The notes: generated from the sequence alone by a model not told the origin. Numbered from the stretch's first letter, positions 1-8,991 are shown. The stretch is 28,735 bases of DNA from Xanthomonas translucens pv. translucens DSM 18974 (GCF_000331775.1 NZ_CAPJ01000237.1:1-28735), one strand, 5' to 3'. Program-made: numbers and translations.

Positions 1-437
1 CCGCGTTCGCCCAGCGCCGGGGTCACCCCGGATAGATGCAGCCAGTCCGCGCCGCGCAGCAGCGCCGGCCAGTCGTGGGCGTCCGCCTGGGCCAGCGCGA
101 AGGCCGAGCCAGCGCGGTCGTAGGTGACTTCGCTGGGGCGGTGTCCGGCGCCGGTGGTCAGGAAGTACAGGCCCATGCGCCCGGGCACGAAGCGCACGCC
201 GCGGGTGTCCACGCCGTGCCGGCGCAGCTCGCCGGCGGCCGCTTCGCCCAGCGGGTTGTCCGGCAGCACGCTGACCATCGCCACGTCGTGGCCGAAATGC
301 GCCAGCGCCACGCCGACGTTGGCCTCGGCGCCGCCGACGTGCACGTCCAGCCGCGGCGACTGCAGCAGGCGTTCGTGGCCGGGGGCGCCCAGGCGCAGCA
401 ACAGTTCGCCGAAGCAGACGATGCGGGATGCGGTCAT
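1..437 (-). CDS. kdgK: 2-dehydro-3-deoxygluconokinase, 5' part (runs off the window)
   Basis: This cytoplasmic PfkB-family sugar kinase would phosphorylate KDG to KDPG, feeding uronate breakdown into the Entner-Doudoroff route. Only the first ~145 codons are in the window. The translation starts MTASRIVCFGELLLRLG and has the PfkB N-terminal signature GGAEANVGVALAHFG. It also has the KDG-kinase-like segment GRMGLYFLTTGAGHRPSEV followed by YDRAGSAFA, which in the family contacts sugar and nucleotide. The ATG at 437-435 has a weak AGGA ribosome site. It is divergent from the TonB-dependent receptor at 737, and the two share a ~300-bp regulatory region with two similar dyads. The ATP-site C-terminal half is not visible. 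Other PfkB sugar kinases are possible, but the GLYFL/RPS/YDRAGSA pattern favours KDG kinase. Confidence 0.82.
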   Translation of the reverse strand, partial: MTASRIVCFGELLLRLGAPGHERLLQSPRLDVHVGGAEANVGVALAHFGHDVAMVSVLPDNPLGEAAAGELRRHGVDTRGVRFVPGRMGLYFLTTGAGHRPSEVTYDRAGSAFALAQADAHDWPALLRGADWLHLSGVTPALGER

Positions 438-507
438 GGCAGGAGGATCCTGATCGATCGAAGGGGAGGCCAAGCATGCCGGGAACGGCGGCCACAGCCA
501 AGTTTTT

Positions 508-522
508 TGACTATCGGTGTCA
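508..522. promoter_or_regulatory. candidate operator dyad 1 (TGAC-N7-GTCA)
   Basis: The 15-mer TGACTATCGGTGTCA has inverted TGAC/GTCA ends and lies in the divergent promoter region between kdgK and the TonB-dependent receptor. A second site with the same ends, spacing and right half (CGGTGTCA) lies at 664-678. Paired dyads of this kind are typical of LacI- or GntR-type control of sugar-uptake loci; the regulator is not in the window. The rest of the 438-736 gap contains no gene I can support. Confidence 0.45.
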
Positions 523-663
523 TTTTTCGCGGCGGCCAGGGGGCCAGCGTCGCAGCGGCTGCGCCAGGCCAGGCACGGCTTTGTGCCGAAAGCCCGCAAA
601 TTCGGCGCGGTTTCTGTTGCGCTGCAAGATGCCGCAATGTTTCGCAACTGTTAACGTCGATTT

Positions 664-678
664 TGACCAGCGGTGTCA
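664..678. promoter_or_regulatory. candidate operator dyad 2 (TGAC-N7-GTCA)
   Basis: TGACCAGCGGTGTCA shares 12 of 15 positions with the dyad at 508-522 and the flanking TTT...T context. It lies 59 bp upstream of the receptor start, where a repressor would block transcription of the receptor. Confidence 0.45.
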
Positions 679-736
679 TCCGCGGCAAACAGCCCGAAAT
701 ATCACGCAGTTCATGTAACCCTTGGGAGGGGAGGAC

Positions 737-3535
737 ATGCAATCTCGCACTGAACGCCGGAAGACACCGGTTACCTTGCTCGCGCTCTCGATCGGACTGG
801 CCCTGCAGGCCGGCATCGTCCAGGCACAGGACGTTCCCGCGACCGCCAGTGGTGCCACCGAGCCGGCCACCCAGCTCGACACGGTCACCGTCACCGGTTA
901 CCGCGCCAGCGTGGAGAAGGCGCTGGACATCAAGCGCGGCGAAGCCGGGGTGGTCGACGCCATCGTGGCCGAGGACGTCGGCAAGTTCCCCGACCTCAAC
1001 CTGGCCGAATCGTTGCAGCGTATCCCCGGCGTGGTCATCACCCGCGAGGCGGGCGAGGGCCGCAGCATCTCGGTGCGCGGCCTCGGCCCGGACTTCACCC
1101 GGGTGCGCATCAACGGCATGGAAGCGCTGACCACGGTCGGCGCCGGCGACCAGAGCGGCGGCACCAATCGCGGCCGCGGCTTCGACTTCAATGTGTTCGC
1201 CTCCGACCTGTTCTCGCAATTGATCGTGCGCAAGACCGCCTCGGCCGATGTCGAAGAAGGTTCGCTCGGCGCCACCGTCGACCTGAAGACCGCGCGCCCG
1301 TTCGACTACAGCGGCTTCACCTTCGTCGCCAGCGGCCAGGCCGGCTACAACGCGATGGCGCAGAAGGCCGATCCGCGCCTGGCCGCGCTGATCTCCAACA
1401 CCTTCGCCGACGGCACCTTCGGCGCGCTGCTGTCGGTGGCCTACTCCGAGCGCCAGGCGCTGGAGGAAGGCTCCAACACCGGCCGCTGGGCCGGCGGCAC
1501 CAGCAACGGCGGCTTCGCGGCGTCCTCGCCGTACGCGGCCGCGCGCGCGGCCAACGTCTACCAGCCGCGCTTCCCGCGCTACGTGCAGATGGAGCACGCG
1601 CAAAAGCGCCTGGGCGTGACCGGCTCGCTGCAGTGGAAGCCCAGCGACGCCACCGAGATCGCGCTGGATACGCTGTATTCCAAGATCGACGCCGAGCGCG
1701 ACGAACACTACATCGAAGCGATCTCCTTCAGCCGCAACCGCGATGCGGCCACCGGCGCGGCGCGGCGTCCCGACCGCGACGGCAAGCCCACCACCATCGT
1801 GCGCAACGGCGAGATCCGCAACAACGCGCTGGTCTACGGCGAGTTCGACAACGCCGACATCCGCAGCGAGAACCGCCACGACGAGTGGAACACCGTGTTC
1901 AAGCAGATCGGCCTCAGCGCGCAGCACCGCTTCAGCGACGACGTCACCCTGTCCGGCAAGGTCGGCACCTCGCGCTCCAGGCACGAGAACCCGGTGCAGA
2001 CCACCATCATCATGGACAAGTACGACGTCGATGGTTACAGCTACGACTACCGCGGCAACAGCCGTGCGCCGGTGATCAACTACGGTATCGACACCACCGA
2101 TCCGCGTGGCTGGGAACTGGCCGAGATCCGCCTGCGTCCGCAGTACGTGGACAACGACTTCGACACCGGCCAGATCGACTTCAACTGGAACATCAGTCCC
2201 GGCTTCCGGCTCAAGGGCGGCGTGCTGGCCAAGGACTACACCTTCAAGACCGTGGAACTGCGCCGCGCCTCGGAAAGCACCGTGCCCAACTTCGCCAATG
2301 GCACCAAGCTCGTGCCGGTGGACATGACCGGGCAGGCCGGACTCAAGGGCATCGCCGGCAGCCCGTCGAACTGGGTGATCCCGGATCTGAACGCCTTCGT
2401 CGATGGCTTCGACCTCTACAGCAACAGCGGTCTGTTCGCCGTCGCCCCGCGCAGCAACAACAGCCGCAGGGTGGAAGAGAAGGACCGCGGCGCCTACCTG
2501 ATGGGCGAGTTCTCCACCGACCTGGGCAACATTCCGCTGTCGGGCAACATCGGCGTGCGCTACGTGCGCACCAAGCAGGCCTCCACCGGCTATGCGCTGA
2601 TCAACAACGTGCCGACCCAGACCACGGTCGAGCGCAGCTACGACGACACCTTGCCCTCGTTCAACCTGGTCGCCGAGGTCACCCCGGACTTCCTGATCCG
2701 CCTGGGCGCGGCCAAAGTGATGACCCGCCCGGGCCTGGGCAGCCTGACCCCGGGCGTGACCGTCGCCGTGGCCGGCGGCGCGCGCACCGTCAGCGGCGGC
2801 AACCCGGATCTGGACCCGATCCGCGCCACCAACGTCGACCTGGGTTTCGAGTGGTACTTCGACGAAGGCGCCATGGCCGGCGTCGGCCTGTTCTACAAGG
2901 ACATCGACAGCTTCATCCAGACCGCGCGCGAAGTGCGTCCGTATTCCAGCAGCGGCCTGCCGGCATCGCTGCTCGACGGCACCAACGCCTCGGTCAACGA
3001 CGATTTCACCTTCAGCATCCCGCTCAACACCCCCGGCGGCAAGCTCAAGGGCGTGGAAGCCAACTACATCCAGCCCTTCACCTTCCTGCCCGGCAAGTGG
3101 TCCAACCTGGGCGTGCAGTTGAACTACACCTGGGTCGATTCGCAGATCCAGTACCTGGACAACACCGGCAAGCCGGTGATGAAGAACGACCTCACCGGCC
3201 TGTCCAAGTCCTCATGGAACGCCACCGTGTTCTACGAAGGCGAGGTGTTCTCCGGGCGCGTCTCGGCCACCAACCGCGACGACTACTTGACCCAGGCGCC
3301 GGGCACCGAAGCCGGCTTCAACGTCGACGGCACCCACGGCATGACCGGCACCACCGTCATCGACGCCTCGCTGCGCTACAGGATCAGCGAGCAGCTGGAA
3401 CTGAGCCTGGAAGGCATCAACCTGACCAACGAAGCGTCCGACGAGTGGGTGTACTCGCCGACCACCGGGCGCCTGCCGCTGCAATACACCGAAACCGGCC
3501 GCCAGTACCTGCTCGGCGTGCGCTACAAGTTCTGA
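737..3535 (+). CDS. TonB-dependent outer-membrane receptor (Xanthomonas/Caulobacter type)
   Basis: This is a 932-aa ligand-gated outer-membrane transporter energised by TonB-ExbBD. The ATG at 737 is chosen because a strong GGGAGGGGAGGAC ribosome site lies just before it; an in-frame TTG at 722 overlaps that site. A signal peptide covers residues ~1-31 (cleavage after IVQAQ). A TonB box DTVTVTGY is at 48-55, then a plug domain (AESLQRIPGVVITRE, RSISVRGLGPDFTRVRING). A long beta-barrel ends in the aromatic terminus LLGVRYKF. The layout fits the TonB-Xanth-Caul receptor subfamily, usually used for plant-derived oligosaccharides. The divergent kdgK suggests a uronate-containing substrate such as pectin or alginate fragments; that is inference. 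It appears to be co-transcribed with the LamG protein that follows. Confidence 0.93.
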   Translation: MQSRTERRKTPVTLLALSIGLALQAGIVQAQDVPATASGATEPATQLDTVTVTGYRASVEKALDIKRGEAGVVDAIVAEDVGKFPDLNLAESLQRIPGVVITREAGEGRSISVRGLGPDFTRVRINGMEALTTVGAGDQSGGTNRGRGFDFNVFASDLFSQLIVRKTASADVEEGSLGATVDLKTARPFDYSGFTFVASGQAGYNAMAQKADPRLAALISNTFADGTFGALLSVAYSERQALEEGSNTGRWAGGTSNGGFAASSPYAAARAANVYQPRFPRYVQMEHAQKRLGVTGSLQWKPSDATEIALDTLYSKIDAERDEHYIEAISFSRNRDAATGAARRPDRDGKPTTIVRNGEIRNNALVYGEFDNADIRSENRHDEWNTVFKQIGLSAQHRFSDDVTLSGKVGTSRSRHENPVQTTIIMDKYDVDGYSYDYRGNSRAPVINYGIDTTDPRGWELAEIRLRPQYVDNDFDTGQIDFNWNISPGFRLKGGVLAKDYTFKTVELRRASESTVPNFANGTKLVPVDMTGQAGLKGIAGSPSNWVIPDLNAFVDGFDLYSNSGLFAVAPRSNNSRRVEEKDRGAYLMGEFSTDLGNIPLSGNIGVRYVRTKQASTGYALINNVPTQTTVERSYDDTLPSFNLVAEVTPDFLIRLGAAKVMTRPGLGSLTPGVTVAVAGGARTVSGGNPDLDPIRATNVDLGFEWYFDEGAMAGVGLFYKDIDSFIQTAREVRPYSSSGLPASLLDGTNASVNDDFTFSIPLNTPGGKLKGVEANYIQPFTFLPGKWSNLGVQLNYTWVDSQIQYLDNTGKPVMKNDLTGLSKSSWNATVFYEGEVFSGRVSATNRDDYLTQAPGTEAGFNVDGTHGMTGTTVIDASLRYRISEQLELSLEGINLTNEASDEWVYSPTTGRLPLQYTETGRQYLLGVRYKF

Positions 3536-3620
3536 GTCACACGCCCGCTGGTGTCGCGTGGCCCCGCGCGGCCCCCGCCATGCCCGCTGCCTGCATACTC
3601 GCCGGATCGGGGCTAGGGAG

Positions 3621-3654
3621 GATCGCCGTGCGGCGGCACGTGCGCACGGCGATC
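3621..3654 (+). promoter_or_regulatory. 12-bp perfect hairpin before the LamG gene
   Basis: GATCGCCGTGCG (3621-3632) and its exact complement CGCACGGCGATC (3643-3654) enclose a 10-nt loop. There is no T-run, so it is not a standard terminator. It ends three bases before the AAAGGAG ribosome site of the next gene. It could stabilise the upstream receptor mRNA or adjust receptor-to-LamG expression. Confidence 0.5.
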
Positions 3655-3667
3655 GCAAAGGAGCGAT

Positions 3668-6600
3668 ATGGAAGACGCAATCCGCCGCAGCGCCGCGCGC
3701 GCTGCCGCCATCTTGTTCCCCTGTAGGAGCGGCTTCAGCCGCGACAAGCACTCCCCGTCCCGCGATCCCGCGCCGCCCGCGCGCCGCTGCGCACGGATGG
3801 GTCTCGAAACCCCCACGAATACCGGCAATCGCATCCTGGCCCGCTGCCTGGTCATGCTGTCCTGCCTCGCACTCCCGGCCTTCGCCGCCCCCGCACCCAC
3901 CAGCAGCGCCCCCGACCTGCTGTTCCGCGTCTCCGCCGACCACGGCTTCGACGCCGACATCGCCCAGGGCGACGCCACCCCCAACGTCCGCGACAAGGTC
4001 GCGCTCGTCGCCACCGGCGTGAAGGGCAACGCGATCGCCTGGGCCGACGACGGCGTCCTCGCCTGGAACGCCCCCGGCAACCTCTACACCCAGCGCGGCA
4101 CGCTCTCCTTCTTCTGGCGCGCGCGCGATCCGGTCGGCGAAGCCCCGTTCGTGATCTTCCGCGTCGGCTACGCCGACCACAGCAGCTGGGACATGGCCTG
4201 GCTGCGCATCGACTGGAACGGCCACGGCTTCGACGCCTTCGTCACCGACGCCAACCTGGCGCGCACCCGCGTGTCGTTCACCCTCGACAAGAACCCCACC
4301 GCCAGCCAATGGACCCACCTCGCCTTCGCCTGGGACGAAACCCGCGGCGTGCGCCTGTATGTGGACGGCAAGGACGCCGCGCGCGCCGACTGCGCGCAAG
4401 CCTGCGCCGACGGCGGCGCGCTCGACTTCGACGCCGCGCTCGACCAACTCGGCCTGGCCGGGCGGGTGATGGCCCCCCACCAGGTGCAGAGCCGCTACAA
4501 CTTCCTGCGCGGCAGCGACTTCGACGAGATCCGCATCTACGACCGCATGCTCGACGCCGCCGGCGCCGCGGCCCTGGCGCGCCAGCAGGAACCGCGCAGC
4601 GCTGAACCGCCGCGCGCCGACGCCGCGCGCAACGCCTGGCTGCACCGCTACGGCTGGGACCACGGCCACGCGCCCCCCGTGCTGGACGCGCCGTCCACCC
4701 GCATCCGCAAGGTCGAATTCGCCGATGCCAGGGACCTCAAGCAGTGGATGTGGAAAGCCACCGACGGCATCGCCGAGACCACCTGGCCCGGCGTCTACAA
4801 CCGCTCGCGCCTGCCCGGCCGCAACGACTACTTCCAGTTGCCGGATTGGAACACCTACGTCGAAGGCGGCAAGGCGCTGGACCTGGCCCTGCCCGACGAA
4901 CCGTTCAACCGCATCGAACTGCGCGGCGCCGCTGACGGCCAGGCCAGCTACGCCGCCGCCGGCGCCACACTCGCGCCGCTGTTCCAGCGCACGCAAGGCA
5001 CCGTGCGCAGCGTCGATCAGTTCGAGCGCCGCCGCGGCGGCCGCCTGCGCTTCACCAACACCGCGCAGGAAACCCCGATCCAGGAAATCTGGGCCTACGA
5101 CGTCAGCGCCGGCGCGCCGCCGTCCGACCCCAGCGCCACCCTCAGCTACACCGTGCGCAGCGACATCGCCCCCGACTACGCCAACCTCGCCGCCTTGCGC
5201 AGCGACATCGCCGGACGCTATCCGCAGGGCGAGCGCAGCACCGTGGTCGCCCTGCCGAGCAAGGCGCCGGCGCGCAAGCGCAGCGCCGAAACATCCGCAG
5301 CGCCGCCGTTGCCCATCGTGCACGTGCTGATCCCCTCCAGCCTCGGCGACGCCCCGCCGGACCAGCCGCTGATGCGCAGCTGGTCCTACGGCTGGGAAAA
5401 CATGCACGACGGCCTGGACGGCATCGCCATCGACCTGCCGGCGCTGGACCTGCCCGCCACCCACGACGGCCTGATCCCGCTCAACCTCCGCATCAAGGAC
5501 CCGATCTGGCCGGCGCGCGACATGCTCGACGTGTCGGTATCGGTCAAGCCCGGCCAGCCGCGCACGCTGTGGCTGGACCTGCGCGACCGCATCCTGAGCA
5601 ACGACAGCCTGATGCTCAGCATCGCCTCCGCCGCGCCCGGCTTCGACACGCGCGCGCTGGACGGCGCGCAACTGCGCCTGCTGTTCAAGCCGCGCGACCA
5701 GGCCAAGGCCGAACACATCGCCGACCGCTTCAACCAGGTCAAGGACAACTGGGGCTTCCTGGTCGAGGAACACACCACCTCCAAGCGCCAGCGGCTGTAC
5801 GCGCGCCTGGATGCCGACATCGGCGACCTGCTGCGCGTGGACCCGGATAACGCGCTCGCCCGCCAATACTGGAACGACATCGGCTACGGCAACCAGAGCG
5901 CGCTGCCGGTGGACCTGCCCACCCCGCCCAAGGGCGTGCCGGCCTGGGCATTCTGGCAACTGGAAGACCTCAAGGCCACGCGCCGCTACATCCGCTGGTG
6001 GATCGACGAGCGGCAAGTGGATTACGGCGATTTCGGCGGCGGCATCTCCGACGATTCCGACCTCACCCAGCAATGGCCCGGCGTCGCCCTGATGGGCGTG
6101 GACCCGGATCTACTCAACGCCTCGCTGACCGCGCTGTCCGACGCCAACTACCGCAACGGCATGTTCACCGACGGCCTGTCCACCATCGAGACCGACGAAC
6201 TGCATGCCTACGAAGAAGGCATCAACCTCAACAGCGCCATGCTCTACCTCAACTGGGGCGACCCGCTCACCGTCGAGCGCCTGATGCGCACGGTGAAGGC
6301 CTTCGAGCGCATCATCCAGGTCAACCCACAAGGCCACCTGCTGTTCGCCAGCAACTGGTTCGGCGGGCGCAAGGTCTACCGCGAGCCGAACTGGCAGTGG
6401 CAGAAACCCTATTCGTTCCCGGTACTGCACCCGGCCCTGCTACTCGGCGGCTACAACGCCGACCCCAACAGCCGCCGCATCGTCACCGGCCTGGCCGACG
6501 GCTACCTCGCCTACGCGTACACCAATGCCAAGGGCCAATGGGCGCTGCCCAACGAGATCAACTGGAAGACCGGCAACACCCGCGGCGGCGAACTGTTCGA

Positions 6601-7666
6601 AGGCAGCGGCGGCGCCGACACCCTGCACACCTTCTGGGCCGCCTGGCGCTGGACCGGCGAAGCGCGCTACCTCAAACCCATCGACTACCGCGTCGCCAAC
6701 GCCGGCCCGGCGGGCCTGTCGCTGCTCAACGAAAATTTCCTGGACCTGCTCGGCAAACGCGACAGCTGGGGCGCCGACCTGGCCAAGGCCGCCGCTAAAC
6801 CTGATGCCGTCCCCGACTTCGCCCACCACGCGGCCTGGGAAGCCACGGGCGACACCGCCTGGCTGGCAACCCTGTACCGCGCCGAGACCCGCGACAAGTT
6901 GCAGAGCTTCTACATGAACACCGAAGGCCACTGGTGGAGCGACCGCGTCGAATCGCCCACCGTGCACCTGCAGCGCGCCCGCCTGGGCGGCGTGGCGCTC
7001 AAGCGCAACCAGACCTACCCCGGCCACACCGTCAGCTGGCGCTTCGCCGACCCCGAAGGCGCCGTGCAGGTGGCCCTGCTGCTGCCCAAACCGCGGCAGG
7101 ACCGCTTCACCGTCATCGGCTACAACACCAGCGGCACGCTGCAGCGGGCGCAGATGACCGGCTGGAATGTGGCCGCCGGGCAATGGCGCATGCGCTCGGG
7201 CCTCGATCGCGATGGCGACGGGCGCATCGACGGCAACGCCGCCACGCGCGAGTTCGCGTTCGAAAAGAGCGGGGCGGTGGAGGTGGAATTCCCGGCTGGC
7301 AAGACGGTGGTGATGGAGTTCGAACTCATCGAGCCTGCGGCGGTGCCGGTGGAGCATCGGCCGGATCTGGGGATTGGGCGTGGCGATGTGCGGGTGAGCG
7401 CGGGGGCTATCGAGGTCACCGTGCACAGTCTTGGTCATGCGGATGCGCCAGGGGGATTCGTGGTGCTGGAAGACGCGCGTGGCCGGGAAGTGGCGCGGGC
7501 GGCGTTTCCTGCGTTGGAGGCGCCGCGGGATTTGGAGCCTAGGACTGCGAAGGTGCGGTTGGCGTTGCCAGCTGGTGTAATTGGCAAGGAAGCGCGTTTG
7601 CGTGTGATGACGGAAGTAGAGGTTGCGGAAGTCACGCAGCTCAACAATTCGATGAAGTTACCGTGA
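3668..7666 (+). CDS. large secreted LamG-domain protein, probably carbohydrate-active
   Basis: This 1332-aa protein has a hydrophobic export segment at residues ~56-73 (ILARCLVMLSCLALPAFA). A LamG/concanavalin-like domain follows at ~140-300, with GTLSFFWRARD, WTHLAFAWDETRGVRLYVDG and FDEIRIYDRML. A long region rich in W, Y and H comes next (e.g. DFGGGISDDSDLTQQWPG, LFASNWFGGRKVYREPNWQW, TLHTFWAAWRWTGEARYL) and resembles an alpha/alpha-toroid lyase or hydrolase core; no catalytic family is assigned. ATG 3668 has a strong AAAGGAG site. ATG 3797 is an alternative that skips a REP sequence lying in the leader-coding part (3723-3745) and leaves a more normal signal peptide. Codon use changes at about 7330, where C-ending codons give way to G/T-ending ones. 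With kdgK and the receptor it suggests polysaccharide processing outside the cytoplasm. A decayed relative of residues ~1100-1150 lies at 10528-10661. Confidence 0.8.
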   Translation: MEDAIRRSAARAAAILFPCRSGFSRDKHSPSRDPAPPARRCARMGLETPTNTGNRILARCLVMLSCLALPAFAAPAPTSSAPDLLFRVSADHGFDADIAQGDATPNVRDKVALVATGVKGNAIAWADDGVLAWNAPGNLYTQRGTLSFFWRARDPVGEAPFVIFRVGYADHSSWDMAWLRIDWNGHGFDAFVTDANLARTRVSFTLDKNPTASQWTHLAFAWDETRGVRLYVDGKDAARADCAQACADGGALDFDAALDQLGLAGRVMAPHQVQSRYNFLRGSDFDEIRIYDRMLDAAGAAALARQQEPRSAEPPRADAARNAWLHRYGWDHGHAPPVLDAPSTRIRKVEFADARDLKQWMWKATDGIAETTWPGVYNRSRLPGRNDYFQLPDWNTYVEGGKALDLALPDEPFNRIELRGAADGQASYAAAGATLAPLFQRTQGTVRSVDQFERRRGGRLRFTNTAQETPIQEIWAYDVSAGAPPSDPSATLSYTVRSDIAPDYANLAALRSDIAGRYPQGERSTVVALPSKAPARKRSAETSAAPPLPIVHVLIPSSLGDAPPDQPLMRSWSYGWENMHDGLDGIAIDLPALDLPATHDGLIPLNLRIKDPIWPARDMLDVSVSVKPGQPRTLWLDLRDRILSNDSLMLSIASAAPGFDTRALDGAQLRLLFKPRDQAKAEHIADRFNQVKDNWGFLVEEHTTSKRQRLYARLDADIGDLLRVDPDNALARQYWNDIGYGNQSALPVDLPTPPKGVPAWAFWQLEDLKATRRYIRWWIDERQVDYGDFGGGISDDSDLTQQWPGVALMGVDPDLLNASLTALSDANYRNGMFTDGLSTIETDELHAYEEGINLNSAMLYLNWGDPLTVERLMRTVKAFERIIQVNPQGHLLFASNWFGGRKVYREPNWQWQKPYSFPVLHPALLLGGYNADPNSRRIVTGLADGYLAYAYTNAKGQWALPNEINWKTGNTRGGELFEGSGGADTLHTFWAAWRWTGEARYLKPIDYRVANAGPAGLSLLNENFLDLLGKRDSWGADLAKAAAKPDAVPDFAHHAAWEATGDTAWLATLYRAETRDKLQSFYMNTEGHWWSDRVESPTVHLQRARLGGVALKRNQTYPGHTVSWRFADPEGAVQVALLLPKPRQDRFTVIGYNTSGTLQRAQMTGWNVAAGQWRMRSGLDRDGDGRIDGNAATREFAFEKSGAVEVEFPAGKTVVMEFELIEPAAVPVEHRPDLGIGRGDVRVSAGAIEVTVHSLGHADAPGGFVVLEDARGREVARAAFPALEAPRDLEPRTAKVRLALPAGVIGKEARLRVMTEVEVAEVTQLNNSMKLP
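3723..3745 (+). repeat. GTAG-type REP palindrome inside the LamG leader
   Basis: The unit begins GTAGGAGCGGCTTCAGCCGC. It is the GTAG tetranucleotide followed by a GCGGC/GCCGC palindrome, the standard REP form in Xanthomonas and Stenotrophomonas, mobilised by RAYT transposases. It is normally intergenic. Here it is translated as CRSGFSRD within the first 44 codons of the LamG ORF, which suggests insertion into a signal-peptide coding region or into the 5' untranslated region. Confidence 0.75.
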
Positions 7667-8032
7667 TCGAGAGAGGTATGCGCGAGTAAAAAGCACCAGC
7701 AACGCCGCTGCAAGGAAGAGCAAAACGCCTCGCACGATGACGCTAGCATTTGTCTCCCAGCGCCGCCGCGAGTCGTGATACAACAGGATCGTCAATTCAG
7801 GGAGGGTGCATGCATGGGCTTATTGACCAGCGGCAATCACTTGCGGCGTCCATCATCAATAAGCGCGCGATTATCCAATTAGATGGGTAGCCAAGGGCGC
7901 TATTGAAGTGCTTCTACAGCGAACTCACCTCATGCGCAATCGATAAACGGGACTCTGAAAGATCCTTCCAACACATTGACCCTTAAGCACCAATGTGTGG
8001 CTACGCTTGGACTGGGGTGTGAATTTACCAAT
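7667..8032. other. gene-free left edge of the AT-rich island
   Basis: Between the LamG stop and the rexA promoter region there is no ORF with a convincing ribosome site or family motif. Base composition shifts from high GC to AT-richer DNA across this stretch, so it probably contains the island boundary. I saw no tRNA or clear attachment-site repeat. Confidence 0.5.
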
Positions 8033-8049
8033 ATCTCAGTCTGTGAGAT
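8033..8049. promoter_or_regulatory. candidate operator upstream of the rexAB-like genes
   Basis: ATCTCA-GTCTG-TGAGAT is a perfect 6-bp inverted repeat with a 5-bp spacer, 36 bp before the rexA-like ATG. The AT-rich run that follows (TAGATTTAGAATAATAC) could hold a -10 element. The arrangement would suit a repressor, but no regulator gene lies nearby. Confidence 0.4.
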
Positions 8050-8085
8050 GGAATAGATTTAGAATAATACTTAACGGGGGAGTAA

Positions 8086-8991
8086 ATGCAAGCAACTTAT
8101 TATCAATACTACTTCACCAAAGGGAACGGCCAGAAAAAATACTCCGCAGATCTGCGAAATTTCCTGCAGAAGTATTGTTCATGGAAAATTCCAGTGTTTA
8201 AGTCCCAGTTCGAGCATGCAGGTGAGCGTCTTTATCTAGTACATACAGTTGGCGACCAATACTTGTTCCTGCACACACTGGATAAGGAAATAATTAAGAA
8301 AATTGACTCGAAAAACCTCACTTTGGCTGATCTTAAATCACACCTTGCTGGAGACTCTGCCGGCTTTGCTTCATATGTAAATTTCCGAGGAGACTTTTTT
8401 GGTATTGCTTGTAAAGTGCTTTCGCCTCGAGGTGCGACCTTCGCAAGCTATATTAACCAGGTAATTGAGGCGTTGAATCTCCCTTATAAGTTCCACGCGG
8501 TCGCTCTTACGCATCAAATGCAGCGAAAAGATATTTCGAAACTCAGTCGTGTAGGGAAAATTACGGTTGAGCTTCAGAGGGACAATAAGCTTCACGAAGA
8601 CTTAGTTGAGTTTATTAGTGGTCAAACCGGACAGAATTATGCGGAAGTCGGTCCCGTTGAAATAACGATTCGGCCAGAAAAGAGGCTCGGAAACATTAAA
8701 GCGATTTTACAAGGTGTTTCTTCGCAAATAGGTCAGAAAGGTGTTTCTGACTTTGAAGCTCGGGCAGTCACCGCCCTTGCTGATAAAGTTATTGATGTAT
8801 ATTTGGTGGGAGAGGGCGCAGTGCGCCATTCAATTAGTGGCGATACAGATGCAAAGATTCAGGCAGATTTTGACAAGCAGATGAGCCGAAATGCGCTGTT
8901 GCAAGAAAAGCTCAAGGAAATGAGATCTAACGTCAATGTACAGAAAACTACGTTTGCTGACCTTGATAGTCCTGCTAAGCCACGGAATTAG
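8086..8991 (+). CDS. RexA-like phage-exclusion protein
   Basis: This 301-aa cytoplasmic protein aligns by eye along its whole length with lambda RexA (279 aa), the sensor of the RexAB abortive-infection system. Matching segments are YYFTKGNGQKKYSADLRNFL (RexA YRSKNKGKDKRSINLSVFL) and GERLYLVHTVGDQYLFLHT (RexA SNYLYIHKIDGKTFLFTKT). Others are DLKSHLAGDSAGFASYVNF then RGDFFGIA (RexA DIKNSLADDESLGFPSFLF then EGDTIGFA), EITIRPEKRLGNIKAI (RexA DIVIKPKFKRDIKKVA), and VSDFEARAVTALADKVIDVYL (shown from V; RexA FSDISLRAKDEAGDILTEHYL). In lambda, RexA binds DNA and activates RexB. The ATG has a GGGGGAG ribosome site. The RexB-like gene overlaps its 3' end by 56 bp. Unlike lambda, no cI-type repressor gene is adjacent. 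AT-rich codon use marks it as imported. Homology was judged by reading, not by a search. Confidence 0.82.
   Translation: MQATYYQYYFTKGNGQKKYSADLRNFLQKYCSWKIPVFKSQFEHAGERLYLVHTVGDQYLFLHTLDKEIIKKIDSKNLTLADLKSHLAGDSAGFASYVNFRGDFFGIACKVLSPRGATFASYINQVIEALNLPYKFHAVALTHQMQRKDISKLSRVGKITVELQRDNKLHEDLVEFISGQTGQNYAEVGPVEITIRPEKRLGNIKAILQGVSSQIGQKGVSDFEARAVTALADKVIDVYLVGEGAVRHSISGDTDAKIQADFDKQMSRNALLQEKLKEMRSNVNVQKTTFADLDSPAKPRN

Noticed and set aside
434..1984. Long minus-strand open frame across the start of the receptor gene
   Set aside because: High GC opens antisense frames; the receptor on the plus strand has clear motifs, signal peptide and ribosome site.
3212..6073. 953-codon minus-strand open frame across the LamG gene
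   Set aside because: Ala/Val/Gly/Arg-biased composition with no motif; a shadow of the plus-strand gene.
7823..7839. TTGACCAGCGGCAATCA, similar to the dyad at 664-678
   Set aside because: Only the left half matches, the right half differs and no carbohydrate gene follows; likely chance.
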